Source: Ferdinandcohnia sp036962705
GTDB lineage: Bacteria; Bacillota; Bacilli; Bacillales; Bacillaceae_L
Length of the DNA stretch: 64,000 nucleotides
Assembly: GCF_036962705.1 (NCBI RefSeq)
Contig: NZ_JBALOQ010000004.1
Coordinates: 1-64,000, forward strand
Direction: 5' to 3'
The notes beneath the pieces are model-generated. The model was not told the origin of the DNA. It saw nothing but the letters and a program-made list of their open reading frames with translations, and did no database searches. Positions 22,375-31,732 of this stretch are shown one piece after another; position 1 is the stretch's first letter, and each line of letters starts with the position of its first letter. A program made the translations under genes and the position numbers.

Positions 22375-23473
22375 AATTGATCGACTCAAACACCAATCAG
22401 AAATTGGTGGTCCAAGCGTCGTAACACTTCTTGCTGAGCTAGAAAAGCATATTGAGGATTCGAATTTTCGCGAAGACGTTGAAAAGTCATTACGGCATCT
22501 TGCAGATTTAACATTTGCGCTGGATGAATCCTCGATCGTGGCAATCACTGATCGTCAAGGAAAAATTCAATACGTTAATAATAAGTTTTGTGAAATCTCG
22601 AAGTATTCAAAAGCAGAGTTAATCGGACAAGACCACCGAATCATTAATTCTGGTCACCATAACAAGGAATTTTGGAAGGAAATGTGGCGAACAATTGGGT
22701 CTGGACATGTCTGGACGGGTGAGATTAAAAACAAAGCAAAAGATGATTCCTATTATTGGGTCGACACGACAATTGTACCGATATTATCTGAGAATGGACG
22801 TCCTTATCAATATTTAGCTGTTCGTCACGAGGTCACTGCTTTAAAAGAAACCCAGGAAGAATTAAAAAATATGATGACGCGGGTGATCAGTATCCAGGAA
22901 GAAGAGCGAAAACGTTTTTCACGTGAGCTCCATGATGGAATTGGGCAAAGTATGTTTGCATTATTGATACAACTCGATCAACTGCTTAGTGAAAAACCGG
23001 ATGATCGTCTTGGGCGCTTACGACAGGATGTTTCTTTTGTGATGGAGGATATTCGCGGTCTTGCCTGGGAACTCCGCCCTTCTGTTTTGGACGATCTTGG
23101 CGTTGTTCCGGCTCTTCGCAAGTACATCGAAAATTACTCACAGCATTACGGAATTCATGTTGAGTTTGAATGTACATTAAAGTCGCGCCTTGATATCCAT
23201 AAGGAAACAACCATTTATCGCATTGTCCAAGAGGCGTTAACAAATATCGCGAAGTACGCAAATGTGTCTGATGCAGTTGTTAAGATTCATGAAGGAGAGT
23301 CTGGCGTTGACGTAGAAGTAATGGACAATGGACAAGGCTTTTCTAACGATGAAAAAGGAAGCGGCGTCGGTTTGTTTAGTATGGAAGAACGCGCCCGAGG
23401 CATCGGTGGAAGCATTATGCTACACTCCGAACCCGGCCAAGGTACCACATTGAAATTAGAAGTACCGAAATAA
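22367..23473 (+). CDS. nreB: PAS-domain histidine kinase, NreB-like
   Basis: This is a 368-aa cytoplasmic kinase with no membrane helix. It has a PAS domain (residues about 52-160), a HisKA_3 dimerisation domain with H189 in FSRELHDGIGQ, and a HATPase domain (NIAKYANVSDA, DNGQGF, GVGLFSMEERARG). It starts with TTG inside the stop region of nreC. Staphylococcal NreB senses oxygen through a four-cysteine 4Fe-4S PAS. Here only one cysteine (NNKFCEISKY) is present in the PAS, so that cluster cannot form and another signal, such as flavin/heme redox or NreA contact, must be used. The PAS resembles the one fused to NarK. An extra TPR-like N-terminus is absent. Confidence 0.85.
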   Translation: MNKIDRLKHQSEIGGPSVVTLLAELEKHIEDSNFREDVEKSLRHLADLTFALDESSIVAITDRQGKIQYVNNKFCEISKYSKAELIGQDHRIINSGHHNKEFWKEMWRTIGSGHVWTGEIKNKAKDDSYYWVDTTIVPILSENGRPYQYLAVRHEVTALKETQEELKNMMTRVISIQEEERKRFSRELHDGIGQSMFALLIQLDQLLSEKPDDRLGRLRQDVSFVMEDIRGLAWELRPSVLDDLGVVPALRKYIENYSQHYGIHVEFECTLKSRLDIHKETTIYRIVQEALTNIAKYANVSDAVVKIHEGESGVDVEVMDNGQGFSNDEKGSGVGLFSMEERARGIGGSIMLHSEPGQGTTLKLEVPK

Positions 23474-23542
23474 ACTTTATTACCAGTTGTCACTCCCATA
23501 TAAAACCAAGGGTAACGAATTACTTTATGATAATAAAGCGAA

Positions 23543-23745
23543 ACTCAATCAGTGGGGTTTTACTTATTGCCCACTGATGTTAGTTGAGGCCCACATGATG
23601 TGGGTCACAAAGACGTTGCCACAGGAAGTGGCGATCTAAGTCTTTGTTCATATAATCGGGGTTTTACGGGCAGTTATCCCCCACCTAAACTTCTTCTTTT
23701 TCAAATTTGAGGTGGGGGTTTTACTACCCGTTAATGAGGGATAAA
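23543..23745. repeat. Structured repeat element with nested hairpins (copy 1)
   Basis: This is about 200 bp of non-coding DNA after nreB with several hairpins: AGTGGG...CCCACT (23551-23575), GGCCCACATGATGTGGGTC (23588-23606) and CAAAGAC...GTCTTTG enclosing GTTGCCAC-AGGA-GTGGCG (23609-23646). The last is CCCCCACCT...AGGTGGGGGTTTT (about 23687-23722), a possible terminator. The segment from the GGCCCACA hairpin to GTCTTTG recurs with changes at 31772-31830 and 33389-33447. Confidence 0.75.
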
Positions 23746-23762
23746 TATTAAGGAGTATTCCA

Positions 23763-24128
23763 ATGAATTATCAAGAAGCTTTAAAACAATATATAGATGC
23801 CACTAATTCACATGATTTTAGCAATGTTAGAAAAGTTCTTCATCCAAATGCCATCTATTGGTTTACTAATAAAACTTGTACTACCATTAGTGAAATTCAA
23901 AATCACTTCGAAACAACTTGGAATACAATTAAAGAGGAAATTTATACAGCCAAAGATGTGCAGTGGATTACTACAGACCTGAACACAGCAACTTGTGTAT
24001 ATACATACCATTATCAAGGATATCACAATGGAAAGTTTGTATCTGGAAGTGGAAGAGCAACAAATATCTTTACAAAAAAAAACGATAACGAATGGCAGTT
24101 AATCCATGAACATCTGAGTAGTCTCTAA
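23763..24128 (+). CDS. NTF2-like/SnoaL-type small protein
   Basis: This is a 121-aa soluble protein with the NTF2-like cone-fold pattern. It has an N-terminal helix (YQEALKQYIDATNSHDFSNV), then HPNAIYWF, a helix, and four strands ending in NEWQLIHEHLSS. Members of this superfamily (DUF4440 and SnoaL-like) are small-molecule binding or isomerase domains, and no specific substrate can be named. AAGGAG lies about seven bases before the ATG. It is a lone gene between a repeat element and a hairpin. Its Asn/Thr-rich codon use is ordinary for the window. Confidence 0.75.
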   Translation: MNYQEALKQYIDATNSHDFSNVRKVLHPNAIYWFTNKTCTTISEIQNHFETTWNTIKEEIYTAKDVQWITTDLNTATCVYTYHYQGYHNGKFVSGSGRATNIFTKKNDNEWQLIHEHLSSL

Positions 24129-24168
24129 CTAGGCTAAATGGTGCATAAACACAATAATTACCAAAAAC

Positions 24169-24210
24169 AAAGCCTGAGAGAAGACTGTCATACAGTTTCT
24201 CCCAGGCTTT
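24169..24210. terminator. Hairpin after the NTF2-like gene
   Basis: AAAGCCTGAGAGAAGACTG and CAGTTTCTCCCAGGCTTT form an 18-bp imperfect stem with a five-base loop, 40 bp after the stop. A-rich flanks on the left give a T run on the minus strand, so it may serve both sides. Confidence 0.65.
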
Positions 24211-24339
24211 AATCCTTTGATACACAACAAAGCTATAAGTTTCTCTCGGACTTGGCCAACAATAATAGTTCGAGACACTAGACAACAATTAACTTAAGTT
24301 CTACACCTCAAGATAGTCAGAGATTTTTTTATTGTTGTT

Positions 24340-25239
24340 CTATCCCCTATTTCTGGAAGATACCCCTTCATTTTGAAATTTCCTCTGATAAGTAGATAAT
24401 ATGACACCCCCTACAATAAATAGTGAGCCCACTATTTCCGCACCAGTTATTGGTTTAGATAATATGAGTAATCCCACTATCATCGCTACAAACGGTTCCA
24501 AATTAGATAATACGGAAGCCTTCGAGGCATCAACATATCGAATATAGTTATTCCAGATTAGATTCGCAATACCATGCACAACAATGGCAGTTATGATTAA
24601 CAATGCCCAATCAGAAAAAGTAGAGCTTATGCGAATTGGAGAGTCTAGTAAAAATGCGAATGGGATCGCCACAATAAGACCCACTATGTTTGAATATAAC
24701 GTAAAAGTAAGTGGATCTATTCGATTCGATAGTTGCCTTGTCATTATAATCATAATTGCAAATGTGATCATTGTTAAAACGATCCATGATAGTCCTTCAT
24801 CAATTTGAATGGATGTAAACGTTCCTTTTGTTACCACAAAGTAAATCCCTATAATAGCTACAATAGACCCGATTAACATACGAATATTCAATTTTTCTTT
24901 TAAAAAAATAGCCGCTAAAATACTTGTTAAAATCGGAGTCATAGCTAAAATGAGTGCAGATGTCGTTGGATCGGCTGTTTGCAATCCTTTAAAAAATGAC
25001 CACTGATTTATGAAAACACCAACTACCCCTAGTATAAAAACTGCTACTAGGTCATATTTATTAAGTGGTTTGTGGTGCTTTTTGAATGAGGATAATCCAA
25101 TTAATAAAAGTACTATAAACAAAAGTCTTAACATGGTTAGCATGGTTGGGGAAAAATTCAAAACTAAAATTTTCCCAAATACAAAATTACTGCCCCATAC
25201 CACTACACAAAACGTGAGCCAAGAATAGGCTTTTAACAT
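24340..25239 (-). CDS. EamA/DMT superfamily transporter
   Basis: This is a 299-aa membrane protein with ten predicted helices in two EamA repeats (first about 1-135, second about 145-290). The N-terminal VVWGSNFVFGKILVLNFSP and DPTTSALILAMTPILTSILAAIFLKEKLN are hallmark EamA stretches, and LEPFVAMIVGLLILSKPITG is the second-repeat equivalent. The family exports amino acids, nucleosides or other small metabolites, and the substrate cannot be assigned. It is a single gene with its own upstream region facing the NERD gene. Confidence 0.85.
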   Translation of the reverse strand: MLKAYSWLTFCVVVWGSNFVFGKILVLNFSPTMLTMLRLLFIVLLLIGLSSFKKHHKPLNKYDLVAVFILGVVGVFINQWSFFKGLQTADPTTSALILAMTPILTSILAAIFLKEKLNIRMLIGSIVAIIGIYFVVTKGTFTSIQIDEGLSWIVLTMITFAIMIIMTRQLSNRIDPLTFTLYSNIVGLIVAIPFAFLLDSPIRISSTFSDWALLIITAIVVHGIANLIWNNYIRYVDASKASVLSNLEPFVAMIVGLLILSKPITGAEIVGSLFIVGGVILSTYQRKFQNEGVSSRNRG

Positions 25240-25381
25240 CTATAACACCATCCACTGAGATAAATTCTCATATTATATTGCCTCGATATGATTGATTTCA
25301 ACCATTGATTGTAATGATTTTATTTGAATCTATTGAATTTTAAAATATAATGAACTTAAATACTAGAAAAGGATGTGGCCT

Positions 25382-26296
25382 ATGATTTTTAAACAGCGTA
25401 CGAAGTCTGATGAATTAATTATTTTTGAGTTTTTAAACAAGCGAACAGAGTTATCAAGCAAGGACAAGCAGTACTATACTAATCTGAAAAAAGGGTTCGA
25501 AGGAGAACTATTATTCGATTCTTTAACAGCAAAACTTCAGTGTGACTGCTTAATTTTAAATGATTTATTACTGGAAGTGAATAACACAACCTTCCAAATA
25601 GATACCTCTATTTTTATCGATGGGAAACTTCACTTTTATGAGGTAAAAAATTTTGAAGGTGACTACTATTATGAGTCGAATAAATTATTTAAGAAACCTA
25701 AACATGAAATTAGTAATCCATTACTCCAATTGAGTCGAAGTGAATCTTTATTAAGTCAATTACTTCGCACCCACGGATGTTACCTCCCGATCGACGGTTC
25801 TGTTGTTTTTATCAATCCTACTTTCACTCTTTACCAAGCACCCCTAAATTTACAAACCCTATTTCCGTCCCAAATCAATAATTACATGAGGACATTGGAT
25901 GCAACCCCATCAAAGATAAATGAAAAACAAAAAAGGGTTGCTGATCTGCTAGTATCTTTACATATCACCAAATCTCCATATACTAAGGTTCCTAGTTATC
26001 GTTACGAAGGTTTACGAAAAGGAATTTCTTGTGCAATGTGCGATTCATTTTCCGTTGTAATTGAGGGTAGGAAATGTAAATGTGAAAAGTGCGGGCACAA
26101 AGAATTGGTTTCAGATGCTGTAATAAGAGCCGTTAGGGAATTCATGATACTATTCCCAGACCAAAAGATTACGACCAATATTATTTATGAGTGGTGTCAG
26201 GTAGTCCCTACAAAAAAATGGATTCGGCAAATACTGGCGAGAAATTTTAAAATTGAAGGGATTCACCAGTGGGCTTACTTTGAAATAAATAATTAG
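25382..26296 (+). CDS. NERD-domain protein with zinc ribbon
   Basis: This 304-aa soluble protein carries a nuclease-related domain. GFEGELLFDSL, then QIDTSIFIDGKLHFYEVKNFEGDYYY (residues about 38-105) holds the acidic D...E-x-K pattern of the restriction-endonuclease fold (D in QIDT, EVK). The C-terminal third has a zinc ribbon with four cysteines (CAMC and CKCEKCG) followed by a helical region. The start at 25382 (MIFKQR) has AAAAGGA eight bases upstream. NERD proteins are common in Bacillus and their DNA or RNA target is unknown. It stands alone, with no methylase or helicase nearby, so a defence role is not supported by context. A 52-bp repeat array follows. Confidence 0.82.
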   Translation: MIFKQRTKSDELIIFEFLNKRTELSSKDKQYYTNLKKGFEGELLFDSLTAKLQCDCLILNDLLLEVNNTTFQIDTSIFIDGKLHFYEVKNFEGDYYYESNKLFKKPKHEISNPLLQLSRSESLLSQLLRTHGCYLPIDGSVVFINPTFTLYQAPLNLQTLFPSQINNYMRTLDATPSKINEKQKRVADLLVSLHITKSPYTKVPSYRYEGLRKGISCAMCDSFSVVIEGRKCKCEKCGHKELVSDAVIRAVREFMILFPDQKITTNIIYEWCQVVPTKKWIRQILARNFKIEGIHQWAYFEINN

Positions 26297-26345
26297 GTAC
26301 TAAACTAAATGATACTTCTTGAATTGATATTCCTTCATCCAAATG

Positions 26346-26813
26346 GATGAAGGACTTTCCGCGCGGGCCCAAGCTGCGTTCGAGACTTCATCACATCGAT
26401 GAAGGACTTTCCGCGCAGGCTCAAGCTGCGTTCGGGACTTCATTGCACCCATGAAGGACTTTCCGCGCAGGCCCAAGCTGCGTTCGGGACTTCATCACAC
26501 CGATGAAGGACTTTCCGCGAGGACTCCTGCTTCGTTCGGGACTTCATCATAACGATGAAGGACTTTCCGCCTGATCTCCAGCTACGCCCGGGACTTCATC
26601 ACACCGATGAAGGACTTTCCGCGTGGTTTCTGGCTACGTTCGAGACTTCATCACATCGATGAAGGACTTTCCGCGAGGACCCTGGCCGCGTTCGGGACTT
26701 CATACCACCGATGAAGAACCTTCCGCGCGGGTTCCAGCTTCGTTCGAGACTTCATCACATCGATGAAGGACTTTCCGCGCGGGCCCAAGCCGCACTCGAG
26801 ACTTCATCACACC
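26346..26813. repeat. Tandem array A: nine 52-bp units
   Basis: Nine units start at exact 52-bp steps (26346, 26398, 26450, 26502, 26554, 26606, 26658, 26710, 26762). Each begins GATGAAGGACTTTCCGCG and ends GACTTCATCACA or a variant. The middle 15-20 bases vary. Across each junction CTTCATC and GATGAAG make a hairpin with a five-base loop. The GC content is much higher than that of the surroundings. No reading frame is conserved. Confidence 0.97.
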
Positions 26814-26835
26814 ATTCCCAACCATCAAACAGCAA

Positions 26836-26873
26836 AAAACCCCCGATTCGCACCTGTGTGAATCGGGGGTTTT
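26836..26873 (-). terminator. Terminator of the transaldolase gene
   Basis: CCCCCGATTC and GAATCGGGGG arms enclose a short inner stem. On the minus strand the arm is followed by GTTTTTTGC. It lies about 20 bp after the transaldolase stop. Confidence 0.85.
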
Positions 26874-26891
26874 CATATCTAAAAAATCCTA

Positions 26892-27557
26892 TTATTTTAC
26901 TGCTTTTACCCAGTCAGCTGCGAATTTTTCTAAGCCTTGGTCTGTAAGTGGGTGCTTAGTAAGCTGCTCAATTACAGAGTATGGAATAGTTGAAATATGA
27001 GCTCCAGCTAGCGCTACACGAGTAACGTGGTCTGGGTGTCTTACAGATGCAGCGATGATTTGTGCATCCAGATTGTGAACACGGAATAGCTCAGCGATTT
27101 TTTGAACAAGAAGTACACCATCTTCAGAAATGTCGTCAAGACGACCTAAGAATGGAGATACATATGTTGCACCAGCGCGAGCTGCTAATAGAGCTTGGTT
27201 CACTGTGAAGATTAAAGTAACGTTAGTTTTAACGCCTTTTTTAGATAGGTAACGAGTAGCTTCTAATCCAGCCACAGTCATTGGAACTTTGATTGTGATG
27301 TTTTTGTCGCCACCGTTGATTTTTAGAAGCTCTTCTGCTTCTGCGATCATGTCTTCAGCAGTTTCAGCGCTTGGAGATACTTCTGCAGATACGCTTTCTA
27401 CTTCTGGTACAGATTGAAGGATTTCAGCGATTCGGTCTTCGAATTTAACGCCTTCTTTTACAACAAGTGATGGGTTCGTTGTAACACCTGATAGTACACC
27501 CATTTTATACGCTTTTTTAATATCATCTAGGTTAGCTGTATCGATAAAAAATTTCAT
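26892..27557 (-). CDS. tal: Transaldolase, TalA/Fsa-like small type
   Basis: This is a 221-aa class I aldolase of the short transaldolase family, moving a dihydroxyacetone unit between sugar phosphates in the non-oxidative pentose phosphate pathway. Visible features are MKFFIDTANLDDIKKA, GVTTNPSLV, the Schiff-base lysine in ITIKVPMT and TLIFTVNQALLAARAGATYVSPFLGRLDD. The length is normal. It sits 100 bp after transketolase in the same direction, a natural pathway pair. Codon use is highly regular (GCTTCT/GAAG-rich), as expected for a well-expressed gene. Confidence 0.95.
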   Translation of the reverse strand: MKFFIDTANLDDIKKAYKMGVLSGVTTNPSLVVKEGVKFEDRIAEILQSVPEVESVSAEVSPSAETAEDMIAEAEELLKINGGDKNITIKVPMTVAGLEATRYLSKKGVKTNVTLIFTVNQALLAARAGATYVSPFLGRLDDISEDGVLLVQKIAELFRVHNLDAQIIAASVRHPDHVTRVALAGAHISTIPYSVIEQLTKHPLTDQGLEKFAADWVKAVK

Positions 27558-27660
27558 TTCTTTTTCCCTCCAGTAACTTTATTTATCACAGATATTTTTA
27601 GCACATTTGGCTCGCCTATTCGCGTAGGCGGGCCAAATGCAGTTAGTAAAAACTACTATA

Positions 27661-29670
27661 TTAAAGAACTTCTTTAAAGTTCTTAACAACGTTCTCTACT
27701 GTAAAGCCATATTCAGCTAGAAGTTTGTCTGCTGGTGCAGATGCTCCGAATGTGTTTACAGCAAGGACTTTACCTTGGTCGCCAACAAATTCCTTCCAAC
27801 CTAGTGGAGATGCCATTTCGATTCCAAGACGAGCCTTCACAGCTTTTGGAAGAACACTTTCTTTGTACTCAGCAGATTGCTTCTCGAAGCGATCCCAGCT
27901 TGGCATACTTACTACTGATACGAAGATGCCTTCTTTTTCAAGCTCTTGTTGTGCTGCAATTGCTAATGAAACTTCAGAACCTGTTGCAAGTAATAGTCCC
28001 GCAACTTCTCCTTTTGCTTCAGAAACAACGTAAGCACCTTTTTTAACACCTTCATATACTGCTTCTTGATCAAGATCTAAAGTTGGTAGGCCTTGACGAG
28101 TTAGTACAAGAGCAGTTGGTGTGTCAGTGCTTTCGATTGCTAAGCGCCATGCTGCAGCAGTTTCTTTTGCTTCAGCTGGACGTAGAATAGAAAGACCTGG
28201 CATTGCACGTAATGCGGCTAATTGCTCAACAGGCTCATGTGTTGGGCCGTCTTCACCCACTGCAATAGAATCATGTGTAAATACATATGTTACAGGTAGC
28301 TTCATTAAAGCTGCAAGACGAATAGCTGGACGTAGGTAATCAGAGAATACGAAGAATGTTGCTCCGAATACTTTTACTCCGCCATGAAGTGCCATACCGT
28401 TGATTGCAGCACCCATTGCAAATTCTCTTACACCGAACCAGATGTTACGTGCAGCAAAGCTGTCGATCGCAAAGTTCTTTTCAGAAGTGATTAGCGTTTT
28501 ATTTGATCCTGCTAAGTCTGCTGAACCACCGATTAACTGTGGGATTGCAGTAGCAGCAGCATTTAATGATTTACCTGATGCATCACGAGTTGCAATTGAA
28601 GTTCCAGCTTCGAAGCTTGGAAGTGAAGCTTCCCAGTTTTCAGGTAGCTCGCCATTTAATGCCATTTCAAATTGCTTCGCTAATTCAGGGTATTCTTTTT
28701 TATATTCTGCAAATACTTCATTCCATACACTTTCTTTTTGCTTGCCAGCTTCTACAAATTGACTGTAGTGCTCTCTTACTTCTTCTGGAACGAAGAATGG
28801 CTCTTCATTAGTCCAGCCGTAAGCTGCTTTTGTTAATGAAGTTTCATCTTTACCTAGTGGAGCACCGTGTGATGCAGATTTTCCTCCTTTATTTGGAGAA
28901 CCGAAACCGATTGTTGTTTTAATTTCAATTAAAGTTGGACGGTTTAAATCTGCTTTTGCTTCTTTTAAAGCATTTTGAATTTCATCCATATCATTTCCGT
29001 CTTCAACACGGATTACTTGCCATCCGTATGCTTTAAAACGATCTTCAACACTTTCAGAGAAAGAAAGGTTTAAATCACCATCTAGTGAGATGTCGTTTGA
29101 ATCGTACATCACGATAAGACGACCTAATTTTAAATGACCAGCAAGTGAAGCTGCTTCTGCAGAAACACCTTCCATTAAGTCTCCATCTCCACAAATTGCA
29201 TAAGTGAAGTGGTTAACTAATTCGTATTTATCTTTGTTGTATGTTTCAGCAAGATGTCTTTCAGCCATTGCCATTCCAACAGACATAGCAATACCTTGAC
29301 CTAGTGGACCTGTAGTTGCTTCAACACCAGGAGTATGTCCAAACTCAGGATGTCCTGGAGTTCTGCTTCCCCATTGGCGGAAACCTTTCAAGTCTTCCAT
29401 TGTTACATCATAACCAAATAAATGTAATAAGCTATATAAAAGCATGGAACCATGTCCAGCTGATAAAACAAAGCGATCGCGGTTGAACCAGTTTGGATTA
29501 GCAGGGTTGTGATTCATTTCTTTTGCCCATAGTGTGTAAGCCATTGGAGCAGCACCCATTGGCATACCTGGGTGTCCAGAATTTGCTTTTTCTATAGCAT
29601 CAATAGAAAGTGTTCGAATTGTGTTAATTGCTAACAAATCAAGTTCTTTATCATTTAAAGCCGTTTTCAT
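27661..29670 (-). CDS. tkt: Transketolase
   Basis: This is a 669-aa thiamine-diphosphate enzyme transferring two-carbon units in the pentose phosphate pathway. Motifs in order are NSGHPGMPMGAAP, SAGHGSMLLYSLLH, the TPP motif GDGDLMEGVSAEA to SNDISLDG, GKSASHGAPLG, the FVFSDYLRPAIRLAALM region and HDSIAVGEDGPTHEPVEQ. The start at 29670 (MKTALND) is preferred to the GTG at 29682, as AGGAGT lies about eleven bases upstream. It is the first gene of the tkt-tal pair, and about 100 bp of spacer allows a separate promoter for tal. Confidence 0.96.
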   Translation of the reverse strand: MKTALNDKELDLLAINTIRTLSIDAIEKANSGHPGMPMGAAPMAYTLWAKEMNHNPANPNWFNRDRFVLSAGHGSMLLYSLLHLFGYDVTMEDLKGFRQWGSRTPGHPEFGHTPGVEATTGPLGQGIAMSVGMAMAERHLAETYNKDKYELVNHFTYAICGDGDLMEGVSAEAASLAGHLKLGRLIVMYDSNDISLDGDLNLSFSESVEDRFKAYGWQVIRVEDGNDMDEIQNALKEAKADLNRPTLIEIKTTIGFGSPNKGGKSASHGAPLGKDETSLTKAAYGWTNEEPFFVPEEVREHYSQFVEAGKQKESVWNEVFAEYKKEYPELAKQFEMALNGELPENWEASLPSFEAGTSIATRDASGKSLNAAATAIPQLIGGSADLAGSNKTLITSEKNFAIDSFAARNIWFGVREFAMGAAINGMALHGGVKVFGATFFVFSDYLRPAIRLAALMKLPVTYVFTHDSIAVGEDGPTHEPVEQLAALRAMPGLSILRPAEAKETAAAWRLAIESTDTPTALVLTRQGLPTLDLDQEAVYEGVKKGAYVVSEAKGEVAGLLLATGSEVSLAIAAQQELEKEGIFVSVVSMPSWDRFEKQSAEYKESVLPKAVKARLGIEMASPLGWKEFVGDQGKVLAVNTFGASAPADKLLAEYGFTVENVVKNFKEVL

Positions 29671-29984
29671 TTTTTGCCACACTCCTAAACTATTAAAATA
29701 GTAAGTCTATATTGTTTTACACTACCTAAAAAATCCAATCTTTTCAATCTTAAAAATAAGATGTATAATTAATTCGTTCACTAAACAAATTATATCATTA
29801 ATAATGTACCACCCTTATCTTTATTCGTCAATTATCTAATTCTAGACAATTATTTTTTGATTTTTTTGAAAGCGTCGTCAAAAAACTAATGCATATATTG
29901 CTTATAATTATGTGTAACTTAAGGATGAAATCTTCTTTTTAAAAATGGGGAATAATTGTAATTACTAGCAAATGGGGGATTTAT
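29671..29984. other. Divergent upstream region of tkt and the ROK gene
   Basis: This AT-rich 314-bp region is without a gene. TATAAT at 29903-29908 is a possible -10 for the ROK gene, with no good -35. I see no riboswitch-like or strong operator structure. Confidence 0.4.
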
Positions 29985-31151
29985 ATGATTACCGGAGATG
30001 CAGCATATATAAAAAAAATAAATCGCTCGCTGATTTTAGAAAAAATAGTAGAAGAAGGTATGATTTCAAGGGCTGACATTTCCAAAGCTACTGCACTTAC
30101 AAGAGCAACGGTCTCTGCTCAGGTTGCCGATTTATTAGATGAAGACTTAATCATCGAAACTCAGCTTGAGCATAATAGTGTTGGGAGAAAGCCTATTATG
30201 CTTTCATTAAACGCGAATGCAGGCTATGCGCTTGGCATAGATGTGGACTACGGACAAATCTCTTTTACCATATCAGACCTGCTCGGGAAACCAGTTTCCG
30301 AAAAAACAGTTGATTGTAAAAGTCTAGACTATGACTACATTCTGCAAATTTTAATTGAACAAATTAATTTATTTGATAAAGAATTCAACGATAACCGTTA
30401 TGGCATTATCGGAGTCGTGATTGCCATTCACGGACTTGTTGGGAAGGATGAAAAAATTCATTTCGTGCCCCGCTTCCTATGGCGGTCCGTCGATTTGAAG
30501 GGCGATCTTGAAAAAGCGTGCAGGCTCAATATTCAAATTGAAAATAACGCGAATATGTCTGCTTTTGCTGAGAGAGTCTTTCACCATCATGAAACGAATA
30601 GCCTTCTATGTAGCACGATTTATTCTGGAATTGGACTAGGAATGATTGTTGATAATCATTTTTTCAGGGGGAATGATGGCTTCGCAGGAGAAATCGGACA
30701 TATGATTGTCGTTCCGCATGGTAGACCTTGTCCATGTGGCAATGAAGGCTGCTGGGAGCAATATGCATCAGAATCTGTTTTCCTTGAAAATCTAAAAGCT
30801 GAGAAAGACCTTCCATCTTTTACATATGATGATTTGCAAAAACTTGTAGAGGAAGGCGACCAGCTCATAAGTGAACGACTTGAGCAATTTATTTACTACC
30901 TTTCAATTGGTTTAAATAACATGATTAATATGTATAACCCGGATACAGTCGTTCTCGACGGTGAAATCCTTCGCCTTTACCCGGACACCATAAAAAAAAT
31001 AGAAGATCATCTAACTTCTTCTATTAATCATTATCGCCAATTATCGGTCTCAACCTTTGGAAAGAAAGCTGTTCAAATGGGTGCCTGCGCTTTAGGTATT
31101 AAGCGCTTTTTAGGCGTACCGATGATCAATCTTACTTATAACAATTCGTAA
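29985..31151 (+). CDS. ROK family transcriptional repressor (NagC/XylR type)
   Basis: This is a 388-aa regulator with an N-terminal winged HTH (NRSLILEKIVEEGMISRADISKATALTRATVS) and a sugar-kinase-like ROK domain. In the latter GIDVDYG is the phosphate loop, GAGIGLG-like is present as YSGIGLGMIVDNHFFRG, and GEIGHMIV is followed by the ROK zinc motif CPCGNEGCWEQYAS. The family senses sugars or sugar phosphates and represses uptake or catabolic genes. No sugar operon is adjacent. Its head-to-head position with tkt/tal makes pentose metabolism a candidate target, but that is inference. Confidence 0.9.
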   Translation: MITGDAAYIKKINRSLILEKIVEEGMISRADISKATALTRATVSAQVADLLDEDLIIETQLEHNSVGRKPIMLSLNANAGYALGIDVDYGQISFTISDLLGKPVSEKTVDCKSLDYDYILQILIEQINLFDKEFNDNRYGIIGVVIAIHGLVGKDEKIHFVPRFLWRSVDLKGDLEKACRLNIQIENNANMSAFAERVFHHHETNSLLCSTIYSGIGLGMIVDNHFFRGNDGFAGEIGHMIVVPHGRPCPCGNEGCWEQYASESVFLENLKAEKDLPSFTYDDLQKLVEEGDQLISERLEQFIYYLSIGLNNMINMYNPDTVVLDGEILRLYPDTIKKIEDHLTSSINHYRQLSVSTFGKKAVQMGACALGIKRFLGVPMINLTYNNS

Positions 31152-31175
31152 AAGGAGCTTAACGGCTCCTTTTTC
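31151..31175 (+). terminator. Terminator of the ROK gene
   Basis: AAAGGAGC-ttaacg-GCTCCTTTTT is a compact stem and T run beginning at the last base of the stop codon. Confidence 0.85.
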
Positions 31176-31179
31176 CTTT

Positions 31180-31716
31180 CTAACGAAACAATCTATCAAC
31201 TTCCTTTTTAAGCTCCTCCAATAATGGAATGGTTGTGGCATGACCTAGGCTTTCGATCACGCTTCGGTAATACCACTCTTGTTTTTCTTTGCCGCGGCTG
31301 AATCTACGCCATACTTCCTCACCCTGGTCCTCGTAATCATGGATAATCGACCGGATATTATGTAGTTTATCAGCACATACGACTGTACGTGTGTCCTCTG
31401 ATGCCGTTCGTAGGAATGATATGGTATGCTCTTTTCTTGCTTCCCACGGAAGAGATTTATCAGGCTCTGAACAACCGTTCACGAGCGCTGCTACTTCATC
31501 ACCAAAGCCGTCCTTAATATCTTCTATCGAAAGCTCAGTATCCTCCACTGTATCATGTAAGATTCCAGCAGCCACAAGCTCCTTACGTGAATTTATCTTC
31601 ATTAAAATCAGACCGACACTAAGTGGATGTGTGATATATGGAATTTTGGTTAGCTTTCGATATTGTCCGTCATGTGCTCTGCTTGCAACTATTATAGCTT
31701 TTTCAATCATGTCCAT
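31180..31716 (-). CDS. HD-domain phosphohydrolase, SpoT/MESH1-like
   Basis: This 178-aa protein consists of one HD domain of the RelA/SpoT hydrolase type. ARAHDGQYRKLTKIPYITHPL holds the first metal histidines, ILHDTVEDTELSIEDI the HD pair, and CADKLHNIRSI the last Asp. This pattern is that of small alarmone hydrolases that cleave (p)ppGpp, though other nucleotides are possible. There is no synthetase, TGS or ACT domain. GGAGG lies seven bases before the ATG. It is a single gene, convergent with the ROK gene. Confidence 0.85.
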   Translation of the reverse strand: MDMIEKAIIVASRAHDGQYRKLTKIPYITHPLSVGLILMKINSRKELVAAGILHDTVEDTELSIEDIKDGFGDEVAALVNGCSEPDKSLPWEARKEHTISFLRTASEDTRTVVCADKLHNIRSIIHDYEDQGEEVWRRFSRGKEKQEWYYRSVIESLGHATTIPLLEELKKEVDRLFR

Positions 31717-31732
31717 TTTTCAGCCTCCATTT

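Noticed and set aside
26346..26813. Tandem repeats as a CRISPR array
   Set aside because: The whole 52-bp unit is similar from copy to copy, so there are no unique spacers between fixed repeats, and no cas genes are in the window. The same holds for the arrays at 38.5 and 50.6 kb.
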